Below, piece after piece: positions 62,809-64,000 of a DNA stretch of 64,000 bases; position 1 is the first letter of the stretch; the number at the start of each line of letters is the position of its first letter. The notes under the pieces are model-generated. The model made no database searches. It worked only from the letters and a program-made list of their open reading frames with translations, and was not told the origin of the DNA. The position numbers and the translations under genes are program-made. This DNA comes from Oscheius dolichura (Eukaryota; Nematoda; Chromadorea; Rhabditida; Rhabditidae). The DNA is taken from contig OW051495.1 of assembly GCA_932521035.1 (NCBI GenBank), positions 7,192,001 through 7,256,000 on the forward strand, in the 5' to 3' direction.

Positions 62809-63801
62809 TCATCTAGAAGAAATGGACCAAGTGGGGACGGGGAGAGACTGTGAGTGGTAGTGTGAGTAGTAGTAGATCTTCTTCTTCCTCCAGAAAAATA
62901 AGAGCTCTTTTACTGCTCGACTGGTGATGATGATGAACAGAGGGGACAGGGCGGCGGCACTCATGTCGGCCTGAAAAGGGTCATATTGGTCACCCGTTGT
63001 GAACCCCATCCCAAGAAAAAAACACCCCTATTGCCCATCCTTACTCACCGTGGAGACCATTCTCTTGATCAAGCATACTGTATTTTTCTTCAATTCTGTA
63101 ATGAACGCAACAAACATTATGATGGCGGAGATCTGAACTGAATTCCCTCTCCCCAAAAGAGATACAGTACCTGGAACATGACAAAGATGAAGATGCCCTG
63201 CCGGAGGATGTTCTAATGCCCCCATACTGAGAGTGTGTCGTCTTCTTGAGCATCAAAAGTGTGATAAAGATGACCAAATAACAAAAGAAGATGACAACCG
63301 GGAAGAGGATCTTCTGTCCGAAGAAGATCTACAGATTATTTAGGAATTTTCCCCGAAATGACTGACATAGCTGACATTGGAGCTGACGGTCATGCCCCAG
63401 TCGTACTCCTTCGTGTTTCTGGACAGATTACATTGGAATTGATACATCTCGGTATATTTCTTCTCATCGTAGGGGAATTTGAAATAACAGTCGGCGTAGG
63501 TCATAAAAGCGGTGATCAGGATGGGCACGGTCCAGATGAAGGACAACAGGAGGCGGAAGGTGCAGGTGGAGAAGACGTCGGCGTTCTTCCTCGGTCGGAC
63601 GAAGACCAGCAGACGGTGGAAGGCAATGGCCAGGATCAGCCACTGCATCAGCTGGTCGGACAGCCAGCCGAGAACATCAGTACCAACGTAAAACCCTAAA
63701 TATCCAGAATGCCGTGGCTAAGGGCGGAATAGTTATGCACTTTCCACACGAATACAACTCTGTGGAAGAGAACTGTCGAACTAAGCAAACTAACAATGCC
63801 T
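62809..63801 (-). CDS. Serpentine receptor (Srx/Srt-like), possibly incomplete at the right edge
   Basis: A seven-pass receptor on the minus strand. A probable first exon at about 63.8-63.7 kb reads GIVSLLSSTVLFHRVVFVWK. The next carries FYVGTDVLGWLSDQLMQWLI and the TM3 end AFHRLLVFVRPRKNADVF (an H-R-L version of the DRY region), then FIWTVPILITAFMTYADCYF. Later exons give VVIFFCYLVIFITLLMLKK (TM5), GIFIFVMFQ with ISAIIMFVAFITELKKN (TM6), and MSAAALSPLFIIITSRAVKE (TM7), with a stop at 62809-62811. The start was not found, and one or more exons may lie beyond the window. Class assignment by eye is tentative. Confidence 0.62.
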
Positions 63802-64000
63802 GATAATTGTTTTTGGTATGGACAGCTAATTGCATTTCTACCCGAAATGGTCCTTGTTCATCTGTGGTTTACTTCTTCAACAGCTACGTCGGTAGTATGG
63901 ATCAGTCCGAACTTGCTCCGGGGATGATAGCATTGGTCGTAAATTCCCGACATCCAAACGAAGCTGTTGTCCAACCAACAAACCAAAAAGTAAATAGAAT

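Overview
The window is nuclear DNA from a nematode. Genes have many short introns with GT..TTTCAG borders. Several start codons sit only a few bases downstream of an acceptor-like TTTCAG or TTTTAG, as expected for spliced-leader trans-splicing. The gene content is also nematode-typical: a hedgehog-related Hint protein with ground-like domains, an Srh-like chemoreceptor, another serpentine receptor, a divergent nuclear receptor and an F-box protein. The htz-1/wapl-1 head-to-head pair is, from memory, also neighbouring on C. elegans chromosome IV. No genus is claimed.

Layout. 0-5.8 kb: mostly noncoding, with one weak coiled-coil-like coding candidate at 1.3-2.5 kb. 5.86-15.8 kb (+): a full-length p190 RhoGAP gene of about 36 exons, with an antisense eIF3k gene (9.0-10.0 kb) nested in one intron. 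16.0-18.5 kb (-): an Srh-like chemoreceptor gene and a degenerate relative. 18.63-22.32 kb: a near-perfect inverted repeat (arms about 1.02 kb), each arm carrying an identical small secreted-protein gene, with an F-box gene in the 1.65 kb spacer. 22.3-24.0 kb (-): a nuclear receptor with a divergent first zinc finger. 24.23-26.17 kb: a defective hAT transposon with perfect 8-bp target duplication. 26.3-29.1 kb (+): three tandem paralogues of an unrecognised four-pass membrane protein. 29.2-29.8 kb (-): a small Cys/His-rich protein. 30.2-32.0 kb (+): a RUFY-type RUN-domain protein. 32-46.4 kb: a gene-poor stretch holding one HNF4-like nuclear receptor (39.5-42.3 kb). 46.4-50.3 kb (+): two tandem choline/ethanolamine kinases. 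50.7-53.5 kb (-): a hedgehog-related protein with three ground-like domains and a Hint domain. 53.8-57.9 kb (-): rsp-6 (SR splicing factor), chat-1/CDC50 (flippase subunit) and htz-1 (H2A.Z). 58.3-61.3 kb (+): wapl-1 (cohesin release factor), divergent from htz-1. 61.6-62.7 kb (+): a secreted cysteine-rich protein. 62.8 kb to the right edge (-): a second serpentine receptor, probably incomplete.

The right-hand quarter is compact and conserved (RNA processing, chromatin, lipid flipping). The middle (16-30 kb) is accessory: chemoreceptors, tandem paralogues, a transposon and a palindromic gene duplication. Exon structures were read by eye from frame continuity and splice borders, so individual boundaries can be off, while gene identities resting on conserved motifs are firmer.
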